From Phoronis australis (taxonomy: Eukaryota; Phoronida; Phoronidae), in the NCBI GenBank assembly GCA_002633005.1, contig NMRA01000026.1, positions 1,043,277-1,107,276 on the forward strand: a stretch of DNA of 64,000 bases, given 5' to 3'. The notes under the pieces were generated by a model. The model worked only from the letters and a program-made list of their open reading frames with translations. It made no database searches and was not told the DNA's origin. Within the stretch, counting starts at the first letter, position 1. Each line of letters begins with the position of its first letter. Of this stretch, positions 27,501 through 42,500 are shown one piece after another. The translations under genes were made by a program, and so were the position numbers.

Positions 27501-30500
27501 TTACGTTGTCACCTCTCTAGTTTCCTTCCATTGATCGTATTTGCTTTATTCTTGTGTTTTGTATGCTTTAGGGCTGAGTTTGCAAAAATAACAATGTGGT
27601 TCTCCACAGTTTTTGAAGTACATCAACTGTGCTAATAATCAAAAGATCATATATCCTGTTAGGTTTTTAGAAAACATAGCCATTCTAAACAGTTGGTACA
27701 TTAAAATTTGATCAGGTGTGATGAAATGTTCGTCAAGTCATTTTTCCAATGTTTTAGACTTTGAAAATGTTTCCTGTCAAAACCAATCTTGGTTGGGTTT
27801 TTGTATTTACAAATCACATATTTTGTTAGGATGAGGTAGTAAATGCTGTAATTTTTTACTTCTCACAAAAAGAATTTCCAGAATTATCATTTTCCCGTTT
27901 TCAAAGTCTTATTTTCTTGCTGCAGATAATGGGAGCTTTTTACTAAATGTTGTACGACATCTCAACAATGCTAATCAAGTTAACAGTATACTAAACTTGT
28001 CTTAATTTTTGTTTTTATGGATTACAAAATAAAATTTCCTCTGTCCACCATATTGTGTGCTACATAGGTGGAGGGTTACTGTAATGTTATCATTCTGTAT
28101 TCAATAAAAATGATGGACATTTGAATAAAATATATTTTATTTGCACTATGCTATTCTTGAGTAACTAGATTGTGCTTCTTTGTTGATTTTTTTTACATTT
28201 TTGGGATTTTATTGTTATATCAGGATCTGGAATTTCTTCTCGTTCATCTCTACAAAAATGATTACATGCCTACGTTTCTCGGTAAAATATGAAGCCTTGA
28301 AACATGGCCAATAATCCTACAGGTGAGTTTGGCAACTCTTTTGAGAGCAGGTTTGGTAATATTCAGACTGTATGGTGTGTCATACTTATGCTTAAACCCT
28401 TTTGTGGTTCACTTCAGTGACTGGGTTGTTCACAGTTCCGTACCTGTGGCAGGTAAGTTATAGGCCGTGTGACAGGTTTGTCTGGTTGTCTCAATTATAT
28501 AGCTAATTATTATGACAACCTTTCAGTTTCTGTTTCTAGACAACTGCACAATTACTGTTCCTTTTGGTGACACAGCTGGTATGAGCAAATGATGGAAGAG
28601 GATGATTTTAAGCAACATCCTATAAAAATTGTCACTTGAATTGTGATAAAAACTCTTTTAAGTCATGGAACTTTTGACAAAATGTTATAATGGCTGCATG
28701 TTTTTGGTAGATTTACACTGTTTATTGCTCTCTAGATGTATTTGGGTGTGTTTTGCTGGCATTCAATGAAGTGGTCTCTTTATGCTCTCACGTATATTAA
28801 CTATACCTACACAAAGTGGTTACTGAGAGCCTAATTCAAGTTGTCCCTGGACACTTTTTAGTTAAAATTGGCTTTCACATCATCAGTTATGTTTGCTTGT
28901 CCCTGTCTCTATTGGCCACTTCAATGGGTTATTTTCTTAGTCATTTCAACAGTTCTATCCGAAATCAAAACATGTATCTACACTGTAACACTTGATGGAA
29001 AATCTCACTTAGAACAGTCAGCATCAAGTTATGTCTATGTAATGATCTATTGACATTTGCCCCATGACTACTAACCCCACTTCTTTGGGATAAAGCCGTA
29101 GCAATGCATCCCAAGTCTATTGGCTTCAACAGTCTATACTTTCAATTGATGTCAAAATATCAAAATCATAATTTGGTTTTCCGGTGTCAACTGCTTTGCT
29201 AGACACTCGTGAAAGTATTAGAATCTAATATATTGTGTGCTAGCGAGCAATATTTCCACTGAATGCCACAGGTGTTGAAATATGTATTTGACCTTGCTCA
29301 GCCCTTGATGAACATATCAATATTAGATAAACTTTTTGTTGTAGCTTTCCCATGACACTTCTATTTTGTATATGTTCTAGATCAAGGCAAAATGATGAAT
29401 CATTGATTGGAGGCTAGTGTCAGGACCCTTGATTTAACTAGGTTCTCAGCATTCTGAGACTTGTAAAACGATTTATGGCAATAATGCCGTGCTAAAGTAA
29501 GAGTTCTCTTTTAATTGTACTTGTTTGAACACCCAATTAGATTCAAGATGCAGCAGCTACGTTTTGAAATGAGCTCGTGTTTTTCAATGGCAGGAGAGTT
29601 CTCATTGGACAAATCTTGGCCACAACCCACAATTTGCACGATTTTGCTAGATGTTCATCGCTTTTTTAGATTCTCTGCCCAAAATTACCAGTTATGATAC
29701 ACAAAAAAGCCAGCATCATGAAATATTGAGAAATGAAAGAAATTACATTTTGTCTTCATCAGCTTGGCTCAGTTTGTTCAAACAAATTTTGACATTACAA
29801 ACTCGGCCTGCTTCATGGCACCTTGTACCGTTTAATAGCAGTGGCTTCATGACAATTAAATAAATCTATCTTTGGAACTATTTGGCTTCCGAATTTGAAA
29901 GCCTCGTAAAATATTGGGGTCATTTTTACTCAAAGAATTGCTATCAAAATTAGCCAAATCTATTTTTGGAACTATTTGGCTTCCGAATTTGAAAGCCTCG
30001 TAAAATATTAGGATCATTTTTACTCAAAGAATTGCTATGAAAATTAGCCAAAATAGATTGCTCAAGTTTCTGTTCTTTGGTACCTATTGATGAATGGTTT
30101 TTGTATGGACTCTTTGAACCATGGTAGATAATTTTCCAGCGATAGGTACTGCCAGACAAAAGAGCACAGGACTGCTTGCATTGGATGAGATTGATATCTG
30201 GACAAGCCTCAATTTCAAAATTACTGACGTCTGGAGTTGACACCAAATAGAAAGTTTTTGTAATGAGTTGTTTCAAGCACAAGTTGCTTCTGTGTTCTCA
30301 ATAAACTCAAGAGTTCCATATTCAAATTTGTAGTTTGGAAAGTGTGGCATCTTGAAGTACTTCGTGAGCCATGGCTGAAATAAACTTCAACATTTCTAAT
30401 TACAGATTCAGTAGTTATATGGTGAGTTTTCAGGACCTTCTTCCATTGCAGTTCTATATCTTGGCTCAACTAATACATTGTCCACTTGAGCTTCACAGTC

Positions 30501-33500
30501 CTTACATAGACAATTTTGATTTCTGTGGACAGTATTAGCCATTGCATCAACATTTGCTCAGGGGACAGCTCTGCCACTGTGTGGCCCACTTCTGAAACCT
30601 GTTCAAACAGATTATGAAGTGTGAATTACCATGGCTTCTCAAGTCTGGATCTCAAGCCATTGTTACATGGGCTTTTAACTCTTTTAGCCATTGATTGCCC
30701 ACGGTCACTAGTTGGAGTCTCTCAATATTCATGCTATTGGTTTTAGCTATGGTGAATTAGGGAGTTGTTATGTCCAAATAGCCTCCTTTACACTGCAACC
30801 GTCTTTCCTCTTGAAGTGGCATTTTTTGTTCACTTGAATTACACGCTGTAAGAACTGTGCGTTGTTTCAACCTTGCCAATGATGTGTAAAATAGCTGTGT
30901 GAGATTCATATTTTAATAATGATTGACTTCTAAGTCTGCAATACTGTAAATTAGGTGCCCAGTGTTTTATGAAGTGCAGGATTAAAATCATTTTTGTCCA
31001 AAATTATTAGTTTGCTAAATTTTAGTGGATTTCAAACCATTCGTTCTTGAACATCTTTCTGCTGGCATAGAAAGCTGCAGCCAGGTATGTGTTATAGCAT
31101 CACAGCCAGGTATGTGTTACAGCATCTTTGTTAAGGTTTTCTCTGCTATTCACCATGTTCGTCGATTGATGATGATAAACCAATTACTGTATTAAAACTG
31201 AAATTCCTGAAATTTGTTTTATTTAATGTTTATTCTAAATTTAATGAAACCCCTAAGAGTTTTAACTGAGGTCATCCACACTTATCTTGGGCTCAAAACT
31301 ATTACAGGCGCCCCTGCCAGGTGTATTGTTCCTTAAAACATCACCTCATTTATGCTAGGCATGTGTACAATGTTATATATGTCTGGATATATCTGCTCTT
31401 GGCTACCTGTGCATGTGATAATACTAATTAATTTTTGTCTATGTTGTAACGTACCGGTACTTCATATTCTAAGCTGGTGAAATTTCTATTCATACTGTAA
31501 AGTATATATCTCTTCCAGTCACCTATATTACGTTGGGAAGTACCTTGCTTTACCGTCACATTTGTTACTGTGGTACCATCTATTTCACCCGCATCACATC
31601 GTAGATCACTGTCACCCACCACTGACATGTCCTAGTCCTACCTACTGAATACCATGGCATGAGTCTAACATATACACACTGATGGATTACCTACCTGTTG
31701 CAGTTATTAACACCTCACTCTCCAGTCAGTAGGCTACCACACACATATAGCTGGTTCTCATTTCTAGCTACTGGCAGTACATTAAGTCACTGTTCAAACA
31801 CACTTGTGTTATTGAAACCTCTCAGATATTGTATGGCCACCTCACAGTCTGCACTGCCAATATATTAGAGCACCTATTGAGCACGAATAATGCCCACCAT
31901 AGAAATCGACCCAAAATATTATGATTCAGTGGCCAATGGCTGGCTGAATATGCCAGGTTTTATCTTTTCAATTTTTTGGTCAACACCAGATACTGTATAG
32001 GCGGCGGGCACTTTCTCTAATCAAACACTTGCCTCTATAAGGTTATTGTGCCGTGCCAGTTGTTACTGGTCTGTTTGGCCATCTCGCCTATGAAATCAAA
32101 TCACCTGGTCGATTCACCTATTGTTAATTACCCCTCACCTGCGTAGCCGATCTGTGCTTCCCCTGTCTAGCGCTTTTGATGATCCTTTTTCTTCTTTGAA
32201 GTGAATTCAACCTGAAAGTTAGCAAAATCAATGACCTTGCCTTGTTTACTAATTGATTTTTGTTGACAGGCCCCTTTTTCTTAAGGTATTGAGTTGCCTG
32301 TGTGCACCTGTAAATTCAATTGGCAGTCAATATTGTCTATTATAGTAGGAACCTAACTATTAAAAACAAGTTATCAGAGGAATCCTTTCACGTCTGCTTA
32401 TAGCTGACACGTCTGCTTGCATTAGAAATTTGATTTTCATCCGTTGTGATTACGATGGCTTAACTTGGTATTAGAAGTCCGATAATGCTTGATAAAGATT
32501 TCTACCCATTTTCCTTTATTAAGTTACTTATTAAATTAGCGCTTTAGTGATTTCAAAAGGTTTCTATTTCCACTGTCTGTAATTTCATCCAAATACTGGC
32601 GGTTGACTTCAGCATTAGCTATACAAAGCAATTTCTAAAATGACAAAAAGTATTCCATTCTTCAATACAGGCAGCCACCCGTGCCTTTTTGGTTCACCAA
32701 ACTCTTACAGTTTGCAGACAGTTTTATTTTTGCATTTCCTGACCTTTTTTCAAGTCTTTCCCGGTAATTATTGCCATTCTGCTGTTGGTGTGATTCAGTA
32801 AAAATGTGCAAGTTAAATAAAACTATTTTTACAAAAATTTGTGGTGGACGATTCTCTTTTTCTATCTCTCCAGAGTTATTCGGTGATATATTGAAAGATC
32901 GCCTCCCACTGACGCTTGCACATGCACGAACATCCGCGTATGCATGCACGGACATTCACCATCTGTTCCTCCTGGAGTCGGATCTTAGGTTCTTCTTAAT
33001 TGTTGTGGAGAATAACTGTTGGTTTAATAATCCAAACAAAAGTCTAGTCACAGTTAAAAGTCATGTGCCTCAGGCTTGGCGAAACTGATGTAGGCCCATT
33101 GTGTTATGACTGATGTTCTCTTACCTGCTTTTGTAATCACCTGAACCATTCTTTATGATTGTTGTGGAAGATTTGTTTGTTCAAGAGAGCCTTTGGCCAG
33201 GCTCTTAAGATCTTTTGATCATTAATTGATATGCTTACAATATCTGGTGAAAATTGACACATATCCTGCCTTGGACAATAGATCTGGAAATGCTTCTGTT
33301 CCCTGCCAGAAATGTGGATGGGCTGTTAGGAAAACAATCATGTTCATAATAGGGTTCTGCTCTTCCATAACTACAGCAGTTCATCATTCTGTTATCAGTA
33401 GGTAGTACCGTAATCGTTCGGGTTAACGCCCATGCTCAGTTAACCGCCCACCCCTACTTTAGGTGGATTTTCGATTTAACCGCCCACTGCTCGGTTAACC

Positions 33501-36500
33501 GCCCCCCTGCTATTTTTGAAGATTTCCAATTAAGCGCCCACCTCTCGGTTAAGCGCCCATCCCCTACTTTTGACGATTGGTGATTACCGCCCTGTGCTAA
33601 TAGGAAANNNNNNNNNNNNNNNNNNNNNNNNNNNNNNNNNNNNNNNNNNNNNNNNNNNNNNNNNNNNNNNNNNNNNNNNNNNNNNNNNNNNNNNNNNNNN
33701 NNNACAGCACAGCTACCGTCTGCTACGCAGGTGAACATGTTCAACGTCTGCGAAGTATAGTGAAATAATGAGCATAATTCGCAATAATCGGTCTCACCTG
33801 AGGCGCCATATTATGCAGCAAACTTTCTATGCAAGCGTTCGGAGTTTGACCACACTCTACATTTTCGAAACTATTTGTTAATTAGAGTGCGCAGAGTACG
33901 CACTTGGTGGCGATAAAGTTCTTTTCAAAGTGTTAGGCGATCCCAGTATGTGGCTTAGTACGTGTGGTGACTCAGATCATAAGGTAAGATTAACCGCCCA
34001 GGGCGGTTGCCTGTCGTAATAAGCGCCCATGTTCAGTTAACCGCCCCCCCCCGATTTCTTGAAATTTCACGTTTAAGCGCCCATGTCTGGTTAACCGCCC
34101 ACCCCCGATTTTTTGGGTTCGCCAATTTAACCGCCCAGGGCGTTAACCCGAACGATTACGGTAAAATTCTGTTTTTTTTTCTGGATAATCTAATTGGTGA
34201 GCTGTATTTTAGTTCAGTCACTTTGAAAGATGTTGAATAATATTTGGTTTCTCCATGGGTTCCTACGCTGCCCCCTGACTAAAATGCAAACCTGGCTGTA
34301 TTTCATCTATTCACTCCTAATCTGTGCAAATTGCAAACCTGACTTAGGCTGTATTTCATCTATTCACTCCTAATCTGTGCAAATTGGAAACATTATTCAT
34401 AGATACATATTATTTTCATTTGTTGGACATGTTACTGAACTGTGTACTAGAAAATAGTAAAATTAGTATCATCATGCGATAACGTTTCGTTCATTCGCCA
34501 TTGGGTAGAGCTGAATTTCTAAACATGGCTCAACCTCCTTTAAACATGACTGTTTTTCAAACAACACTCAAGAATTTGAATCGTACTCTCAACACCATGG
34601 TGCAAGTCACGTTGGGAGGTATTCTTTGTACTCTCAACACCATGGTACAAGTCACCTTGGGAGGTATTCTTGAATCATACTCTCAACACCATGGTACAAG
34701 TCATTTTGGGAGGTAACTGTGTCACATGCTGTTAGTTCTGCTTTCAAAAACAAAAATGATCGTCAAAATTGCACTTCTTTCATTGTTCATGGACTCCTAA
34801 CATTGTTACAAAAGCCAACAATTTTTCATAACTTTGCCCTGTGGTATACAAACTTGAAAATGGTAATGCTTTTGGTTTTTGTGCTTCATCCTGGGATTTT
34901 CCTTAGATGAAGCCACCTGATGAAACACTCATGGCCGTTTATTCGGAAAATTATGCCAAATAAACGCCCACGGGCGTTTAGTTGGTGTTACAACTTCTAG
35001 TGTCAAGTGTCCAGTGGGGAATTTATTCAGAAAAGTTTCTCTTAAAAGCGCATTCAGCGTCAACTTTTAGTCACAAATTCAGTTTTGTGGAGATTTATCA
35101 TTAAAACAAACAAACAAACTTTTGGCGAACTATGCAATTATTAACATAAAACACAGTTTTAAGTAAAAAAATGTCAAATTCAGGAAACTGACTTACTGTT
35201 TACCCGCCTCCCTTTTACGAATAAACACCCGCGCATTTATATGGTGTTATCAAAACACCTGAAAATGTTCATTTTCAGAATACATGCCTATGGGCTTATT
35301 TACGGAAAATCCCGGTATGTTTCATGGACACTCAGATGAAATAGAATTTCACTTGTCGGTCATAATGTATCCAAAACTACAGAGATTTTTATGTATTCAT
35401 ACCTCATTGGTGTAGCTCAGTTAATTCCACTGATTTAATTCTTATGACACTGTTTTTTGCCTGGTTACAAACTGTATTGTATGTAAGAGTGTTGAGTCAA
35501 ATGCAATTCTGATGTTTAAGTTAAAGATACATGTCATCCATACCCACATTACTTTCTACATGGCTAATTTTAAACTAGGTTTATGCCTCAAGTCTTTCCA
35601 CTTTATTTCCACCATAGAAGATATCAGTTCACGTCAATGACAGAAACTAATTGCCATTGCAACAAGAGTTAATTTGATTCGAGTCCAGGCACTGTTTATC
35701 AGCCTTTTTCATGATTCCATATTTAGGAAATTTTCTCTTTGCTCTTCACCTAATTTACTATTCATTAGTGAGGTTGATCAATGGCACAATATGTTGTCCA
35801 AGGTTTCCAGTGTCATGGCAGAAAATTATTTCAATCCACAAATAATATTCTGGGCCTGGAATGTGAGGAGTGTGGACATATGCCAATGTCTGCTTAACAT
35901 GGTTTGCCAAGTCCATGTCTAAACTGCTACCTGTCAGCTGCAGACGATCTCTCGATTCGTTTTGATTATAGAAACCAATTTCTATCCTGGAATACTTTTG
36001 AGATGAGGTTGGGAGAGTTAATTGTTCCTTATTTTGATTTCCATATTCAGAGGTATTCATTTGGGAGGACATGACCTTCTAAATATTTTATTGAATAAAC
36101 CGTGTTCTGGTCATTCCTTTTTCCAGTGTCAAGTGTTGTTTGTATAAAAATTGTGGTGGAAGTAAAATTGATTTTTCCTCACTCGGGTAATTACAGCCGC
36201 TTAATTAAACAGTTTGTTGTTATTTTTATGCTTCTGCATGTTCCAGTGTTCTGTAATTATCATGGCTAGCAACCAGTAATAGAGCTATGATTGAAAAGCT
36301 AAGTTGCTTTGAAGTAACTGGGCATTTTAATGTGGAACTAAATGGCCATTGGCTTCACTTGACAGACCCCCCTCATGACTTGGTCAATAATGTTATTAGC
36401 AATAAAACATATACGGTTAGAATATCAAGTACTACTGGTCGACATTAATTGTCTAAAGTCTTTTAGTTGTGGAGTTGCTATGTTTTAGGCTGCAAAGGGT

Positions 36501-39500
36501 TTTAGTTAGGTGGCGGCATTTTCGAGCCATGAATTTCATGTATAATTAATTACATGTGTAGTTTATTTCCGCAAAGTATCTTGTGTTTGGTGGTTTGTTT
36601 TAACTGTATTTTGACATTATAAGGCATATTCGATTTTTAGGTTTCCATAAGTATGTGTTTGCTTGTGCTAAAAAATAAACTGTTAAGACACATGTTGTAA
36701 TGTTTGAGGAGTCGCATTAATTGATTTAGGGTGAGAACCGAGGTGTCTTAGTCACTTTGTTTAAGGGATTGTCCAATAGTATTCTAGTAAAGTATGCAGT
36801 GAAGCATTTGACCATCACCTTGTGGATTTCAATGCCAACTCAACTAAATAAGAACCAGCGTACCTGTATTAAACTATTGCACCAGAAATATGTCTGGTGG
36901 GGATTATAATTTTTTCTTCCATTTGAGTGTACAGCTATGTGTTTAAGCAATATGGAAACAGCTTGGTCACCTTTGTTCTGCCATTTTTTTCTGCCTCATT
37001 TGTCAGTCTCAGGTGTACTAGCAGGTGTTATTATTGTGAGCCCTGGAGTCAGCCTAAAGCTACATATAGGCCACCTGAGTATGATGGGCCTGGGAGACAG
37101 GTAACCATGACACCAACTGCTTGAGGCTAGTCTACTGAGACCCACAACACAAGGCCAGCTATATAATAGTTAAATACAATGCCTGCATAGTAACTAAATA
37201 CCATAATGAATATGTAAACCACCCCAGACTCCTGTCTCTGGGGTATAACATATACATTATAGCTCTGCAAATCTTCCTGTGTTGGATTATAAAGTTCACC
37301 AAAATAGTCGTTTGTCAAACTCACTGATAAAACATGTTCATACTTTCCATTCACAGCTAGAAATACTTACTGGTATTTACAGATGGGTGCAGTGGTGTAA
37401 AGATTTTTTCATGCATTGTGTCTGAGCAATTGACACCATCACGCAGGAAATTTGATTATTTATTCACTTATCGTGAACTACTTCATCGCCTAGAATTTGC
37501 CATATATACGATTTTAAACTTTGTCAGGTAAATAGTAGAACTGAGCTTATTTAGCCAACAGAAAGGCAGAGCAAGTTAAGTGTGTAGGGAAAGTGCTACT
37601 TAATGGGGTGACTTGTATGGCAAATGTCCACTTCATTATGTGACATTTATTTTTTGACTTTCTGGTGTCATTGTTGACATTTTTTATGAATTCCTGGTGA
37701 ACCTGAATGAACATATGATTGTGCGTGAGTGTGATAATGTAACCATATTCTTTGTGGCATTAGTAAGATTTAAAATAATTGCTGGCGTGTGCTTATATGG
37801 GCCCATTGCACTGATCACTAGGAAGCATTTTTTGCTTTACTAAGTAAATAATTAAAACTGAGCTGAGGAGCTTGAGACCTGACTTAGGGACCTGAGTGTG
37901 CCTCAGTGGGACTTGAATGTAACCCACAACCTTGAGTAAAGGCAGCGAACACTTATCCCACTAGACCACACAACCTTGAGTAAAGGCAGCGAACACTTAT
38001 CCCACTAGACCACACAACCTTGAGTAAAGGCAGCGAACACTTATCCCACTAGACCACACTGCCTCCACCAAAGTAAGATTTATTGTACTAGCACATTCAT
38101 TTTAATGTGTTGGCAATTTTACACAAAAAAAGCATTAATCTGAGTTTCTATAGTACTCTGTTCATTCTAAGATATCTTTACATTTAAGTCAGTGCCCTGA
38201 GTTCATCATGTGATGTCTTAGTTTTCACGTCAGGGTACTCACCGTCACTTACCGTAGTACCAGCTTGTCAGTCTGTAACCAAAGGCCGGATCTAAAACAT
38301 TCTGTGTAAAGTGTATCCCAGGGGACCCGTCTGCAGGCTCCTAGGCGGCCATGCTCCAGTGTCTCTTCTCACCATGCCTGATTACACACCTGAGCTGACG
38401 ACCCTGTAGTCACTTGTGTCTTATTTTCCATGTGACTGGGTGCCTATGGCTTTGACTTGTGTTGTTAAAGGCTGCCGATCTTTGATTTTGTAACATGATT
38501 CATGTCTAATGATTTTATGGGTTGTTAGCCTCAACACCTTTTGATTTTTGTCTATGTTTGTTTTGTGATGACTACTTCAAATGTACAAACTTTTGTTAGT
38601 GTGGTTTGAATATTAATCGCAATATTTTCTTTGATTCCTTTGGTACACTCTGTGTTGTTTTGGCCTTTAAATCAATATGAATATGTAGTAGGGTTAAGCA
38701 CTTGGGAAATACAACAAATTCATCATTTATAAAGATAATAAATTATGGAGACCATGGGATTTTTTATTACTTTTTAAATTGGTCTTTGACAAAAACCTGT
38801 CTTCTAACTTGCGTGTGCAATTCAAATTTGGAATCAACTAAGAATGGAAATTTTAACCTATAAAAATGAAGGTAATATTTGATTTGACTAAAGAAAAATT
38901 TCTTTTCAATATCGTGTGCGTCCGGTCTTTTAATGTTTTGTTGTGTATACTGGATAGATTTTACCGAGGGCTATTTAGCACTGTTAGTGGTCAGATTCTA
39001 GTATAGTAGCTACTGCCNCAATCTCATCACTTTCTATTTAAAGAGCCTTGTTCTTTTTGTAAAATATGTTGAGAAACTGGGAAGTGCCAAATAGCATGGT
39101 AAACACAGTGGGAGAACTTTTTGCCTGGTCTATTTGGATTTCACACAGATTTTACTGACTCGGGTTTCTACTCACCTTGAGTTCCTGTTCCTGTCTCTTG
39201 TAGCGTTATCAGTTTTCAGCAGATTTTTGCCAGTTTATACAGTTAATTGTTCCACCTTTATTGACGTTCTCTTGTTTTCATGTCGCCTGTGTGTTGTTTC
39301 TATTTGCTTTTTGTTGCAGTTGTGAAATTTGATAGAAAATCATTTATGTACATGGGTTTTAAATGCTTCGCAAAACATCAGTGTTTATTTGTATATCATT
39401 ACAAAGGTGCTATTTGCATTTTGTTTTATCAGATATTACATTTCACTTTTGCTAAGAATGTTTGCTCCCTCCTGTGTTTCAAGTGATATTTTTTATCTTA

Positions 39501-42500
39501 CTACTAAGATTTGTTCACTGATACAGGTAGTTACCATAAACACACTGTGGCAGGCGCTAAGCACTTTCCTATAATATCAATTCAAACTGAACAAGCCGTT
39601 TCTTTAAGCTTCAGGACATTATTGGCTAGTCGGCATTCAACCAAATATCTAAAACACTAAATGCAAAAATTGCAACTCATGAGGACATGATTTATAATTG
39701 TTTGCATCTTTTTTTCACCTGGATGAATGATAATATCTGTTGTCTATCACAAAATGTACATTTTCTGAAAGTAAAAGCTATATAGAATTTGATTTTTTTT
39801 CTTTCCTATCAATATGCTGTTGATAAGGTCATTGTCTTTTAGTAAAATTTTTGCAAAATTGAAAGATAAAGTCATAGCAACACAATGGCATCAACACTAT
39901 GACCACTTTTCATTTGGTATAAATGAATTCTCAACAACACTGTTACACTGAAGTTCTCGTTTTGTTTTGATTTTATCCAACTTTCACTTTATAAAAAATC
40001 ATAAATGTCTAATTTTGATAGCCCTTGTGTATAAGAAAATCAATTTTAAAACAATTTCTAGTTTTGCTATGGCAAACAATGTGTAAAGTTTAGTATTTGA
40101 AATTTCAAATGAATTCAGTCGACCATTTCTGAGATATGATGTTCCGAATTAGTCGTATTTGGACATTTTTCTAAAGTCTTGCATAACCAGCCATTTATAA
40201 GAATGTAGTCCAGGTAAAACATCACCAATATCAATCAGAACTGTTAAAGTTTGGGACAGAGAAACTATCCAAAAAGTCACCAATGATCTCTGCTCACCAC
40301 ACCACGCTGTGAGGAAATACTAAGCAAAGTGTAAAGTGGTCTCCAAGCCTTTTTCCAAAGATGTAATTGTAAACAAATTTCTTATTTAATGAAATTGCGC
40401 ACCATTCATTTTCAAAGGGTTTGGCGGTATGGTAATGCACTAAAAATTTAGGGGTACATAGTTCATATCTATCGGTGATGTTAAAGCCAGCCATCCGTAC
40501 TGTAGTTTGTGATTAGCTGTTTATCTACTTTGCTCAATTTGCTCTTCAACAACGAGGGAATAATCACTCAACAATGCTAAAATTTGGTGAAAATATTCTT
40601 ATCAGTTTCTGAACACAGGTCTTGTTACAACAAAATTAGTTTGCAGCACTTACCGTACTCGCGTATATTGTTCCAGTGTTCCATAGTCTCAAGCCAACAG
40701 CATTGTAGATACTACATTTTGATTTGATATCAGCTACAACAAACATCTTAGAAAGATCCCAGGAAGACTCATAAAAGATACTCTTGTCAATAAGCAAGTT
40801 CAGGTTTAAGACAAAAGTAATTGCTTGCACTTGTGTTTGCTGTGTTGTTCTTAATGCTCAAAGTTGTTCCAAATGTTTGTTGACAGATAACAGTTATTTT
40901 CTTGAAGGGTCTTATTGTTGAAAAGTTTGTCAAAATACAGTTTCAGTCCTCTACCTTGTTGTGCTCAAAACTAAAGAATTTTAAACCTTTGTGCAGTAGA
41001 TTTGGCAGGAATTGTGACTCAGCAATTAAACAGTTGGAGGTCATTGTGATGAAGGTTTTCCGCAGAAAGTTTGTCTAAGATAGGAAGAAATCATCAAATG
41101 TTTTCCATGACTGATGTATTTTATCTCCAGCTACTTTTCAAAAGAGGCAATGACCCCCTCCCCCCACCCTGCCTTATGCAAAAAACAATTTCAGTTGTCC
41201 TTATTTTGTTGTTGAGAAATGATTTCTGTGCTTGAGATCGCCTGACTGCTTGTTATTGCTTTAGACCTTTAGACAAGGCACATTATGTTGATTGTCACAG
41301 TAGTTAGTGTCAGTCGTCATGGCAACATGGCCGTACTGAGAGCACTTATTTAAATACATATTTCGCTTATACCAATTTCTAATTCGGTGTTGGAGGCGGG
41401 TCGAGTTGACAGGGACGAAACACAACTTCTTTTATTCAGTTATTTTAAGACATTAAAAGTTTTGTGTGTGATCATTTTGAAATCCATACAATGATGCAGA
41501 ACGTTGTTCAACAACTACCCTATGGCCATCTAGTGACAAAGTGTGTTTCATCATGTCACTGCTATATCAGGCAATTTGGGTAATTCATTGTAGTCAGTAA
41601 TGAGGGTAAGAATATGTTGACATTGTTTTGAAAGAACAGTTTTACCTGTAAATTGATGTTTTAAACACCAAAACATGGTTGATGGCAGATTTAAAATGCA
41701 ATTACTTTTTTGTGAATTTGAATTAATGTCTTCTTAACCAAGCTCTATTAATAACAGGAAAAGTCCAATCATCTGAGTTGATTTTGTAGAAATTTTTGTT
41801 TACCTTGTTTGACGTCATTGTTATACCAGGCTTTTGTAACACTGGGTGTAGTCTACATGTAAGGTTCATTTGCCATAAAATGTATTGGTTTTTTTAATCA
41901 ATTCTTCTTTCATTTGCAAAGTATACTTTATTTCAAGCAATGAAAAAAATTTGGACTTAGATAGTTGGTTTAACTGATTTCTGATATGCTCAGTATGACA
42001 TTTTTCTGCTGTTGTGCATTATCCTCAAAATTTAAAACATTATATTGGAGCTGTTTGAATTTATGCGCATGCAAATATGTCATCAAGTGCTAAAGTGGGT
42101 TTGGTTTATGACACGTTTAGTTATTTTGACAGCAGATGTCATAAAATACTTCATAATTTCTATCCAAAATCACTGCCTGGCCCTTATCTGATGACTGTAT
42201 CTTAATACCTCACATGTCTATTATATAAAAGTGGCCTTTGTAATTAATACCTGCAAATCTAGTCCCTGAAATTTTAAAAATATTTGAACTGTAATTTTAT
42301 ATTAGATTCAATAACTGGATGTCCTGGCCAAGAAGACTTATGTTTTGTAGTTTGAAATATTCATATCTAAAGAGGGTCCAGTCACACGTGGCTTGTTTTG
42401 TAATTGACCACACTTGTGCTCATGACAATTTTCTTTGTTCTCATGACGAAAAGTTTAATTCGAAATGTAAGTTCCCAACCTGTGTTTTTTCAATTTTTTA

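Noticed and set aside
29950-30560. Possible decayed protein-coding remnant on the minus strand (two long overlapping frames)
   Set aside because: Readable stretches occur in several frames, but no family was recognised and part of it overlaps the 94-bp duplication.
33454-33744. Open frame across the N gap
   Set aside because: It is open only because the unknown bases are read as X; the rest is transposon-end repeat.
37925-38056. Tandem tRNA gene cluster
   Set aside because: A-box-like units are repeated, but there is no tRNA cloverleaf; the segment lies within a SINE flanked by target duplications.
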